Assembly (NCBI RefSeq): GCF_003254275.1
Contig: NZ_QKZK01000009.1
Coordinates: 99,557 to 163,556 of the forward strand
Source of the DNA: Breznakibacter xylanolyticus
GTDB lineage: Bacteria > Bacteroidota > Bacteroidia > Bacteroidales > Marinilabiliaceae
Direction: 5' to 3'
Length of the DNA: 64,000 bases
Part shown: positions 63,535 through 64,000 of the stretch, one piece after another
Layout: every line of letters starts with the position of its first letter
Position numbering within the stretch: the first letter of the stretch is position 1
The notes under the pieces: model-generated
The model's input: the letters and a program-made list of their open reading frames with translations, nothing else
What the model was told of the DNA's origin: nothing
The model's database searches: none
Position numbers and translations under genes: made by a program

Positions 63535-63695
63535 CAATGTCGTTAAGTTAAGAGAAGAAGATGTAAGACGATGAGACAGATGATGAGATTAGGAAAGATA
63601 ATTAGATCTGTCTTCTTCGTCTTCACAGTCAAATCTATCTGTCTGCGGTCTAAAATTCTTCTTGTCATTCGATTGTCACGAACTAAACGACATTG
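63535..63695. repeat. MITE-like element (copy C)
   Basis: A 161-bp copy with CAATGTCGTTAAGTTA at the left and AACTAAACGACATTG at the right. The interior is almost identical to copy A. It begins 16 bases after the citrate synthase stop and ends 27 bases before the IS transposase 3' end. Confidence 0.85.
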
Positions 63696-63721
63696 TTATT
63701 GATTTTTAACCCACTTTGCAG

Positions 63722-64000
63722 CTATCCCAAAGCCATCGCCTGTATTTCAATGAATTGTTCATTTTCAAGTTCCGATTTGTGTACTACAGATTTTCGCTTT
63801 GTAAAGGGAGCGTATTTGTATTTTAGGGCATCGTAAAGCTTGCGGACATTTTGGTTTGGCTCAGAGCATCGACGAATCATGATTACTTGATCCTGCTGAT
63901 TTTGCGCCAATGTGGTCACCGCTTTTTGGGTGTTCATGGTACGAACGATCTCACGCCAACCGCTATTGATGCCATGTGGCTTTAGTTGATGTCGGATCGT
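63722..64000 (-). CDS. IS4-like transposase, C-terminal part (runs off the window)
   Basis: About 92 residues at the window edge: IRHQLKPHGINSGWREIVRT, then MNTQKAVTTLAQ, and later KLYDALKYKYAPFTKRKSVV. This resembles the C terminus of IS4-superfamily DDE transposases common in Bacteroidota. The start lies beyond 64000. The stop is 27 bases from the end of MITE copy C. Whether the element is intact cannot be judged. Confidence 0.7.
   Translation of the reverse strand, partial: TIRHQLKPHGINSGWREIVRTMNTQKAVTTLAQNQQDQVIMIRRCSEPNQNVRKLYDALKYKYAPFTKRKSVVHKSELENEQFIEIQAMALG

Noticed and set aside
1..64000. tRNA, rRNA or known riboswitch genes
   Set aside because: I looked for cloverleaf arms and conserved riboswitch cores in the intergenic regions and saw none convincing; a tRNAscan or Rfam run could overturn this.

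Overview
The window is chromosomal DNA from a member of the Bacteroidota, most likely Bacteroidales or a near relative. The evidence is the Bacteroidota-type ornithine transcarbamylase (Pro90, the N-succinylornithine class), the DUF4492-cydA-cydB operon, a DUF6261 protein, a type B L31, an OMP_b-brl_3-type TonB receptor, TPR-fused sensor kinases, and promoters of the TTTG / TAnnTTTG class. A cytochrome bd oxidase and a hydrogenase-derived sensor suggest an anaerobic or microaerophilic life style.

Layout. 1-8600: a LuxR-type response regulator overlapping a TPR sensor kinase, a TPR protein with an inactive-looking trypsin fold, prfB with its programmed +1 frameshift, and a second sensor kinase with a periplasmic binding-protein-like sensor. 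8700-21960: a TonB-dependent receptor, an Amt transporter, a thioredoxin-fold protein with coaD, an ADP-ribosylglycohydrolase-like protein missing its metal ligands, Lon, L31, a GNAT-like protein and an outer-membrane PAP2 phosphatase. 22175-24042: a soluble chemoreceptor-like protein built on an [FeFe]-hydrogenase H-cluster domain, split by a one-base frameshift. 24185-30461: an ABC-F ATPase and sbcC/sbcD.

30460-33610 is an accessory stretch. It holds a REP-associated tyrosine transposase with two 43-bp-period palindrome arrays and a relic of a second copy, a DUF6261 gene, a separate array of nine palindromes spaced exactly 42 bp apart, and a secreted nuclease. 33823-44855: a serine hydrolase, a 34-aa membrane peptide gene, DUF4492-cydAB, an ECF sigma factor, a methyl-accepting protein, a TorF-like porin followed by glnK-amt, and a small DMT protein.

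44967-63519 is a long biosynthetic block: carB divergent from argR, then a GNAT gene, argG, argC, argD, an HNH-like gene, proC, proB, proA, argF', argB, argE, argH and citrate synthase. Together these make proline and arginine from glutamate through N-acylated (here probably N-succinylated) intermediates, with carbamoyl phosphate from carB. No argA or argJ is present, which makes the GNAT the best candidate for the first step. A 156-165 bp element with CAATGTCGTT-type terminal inverted repeats is scattered through the window, including twice inside the arg block. An IS transposase 3' end closes the window.
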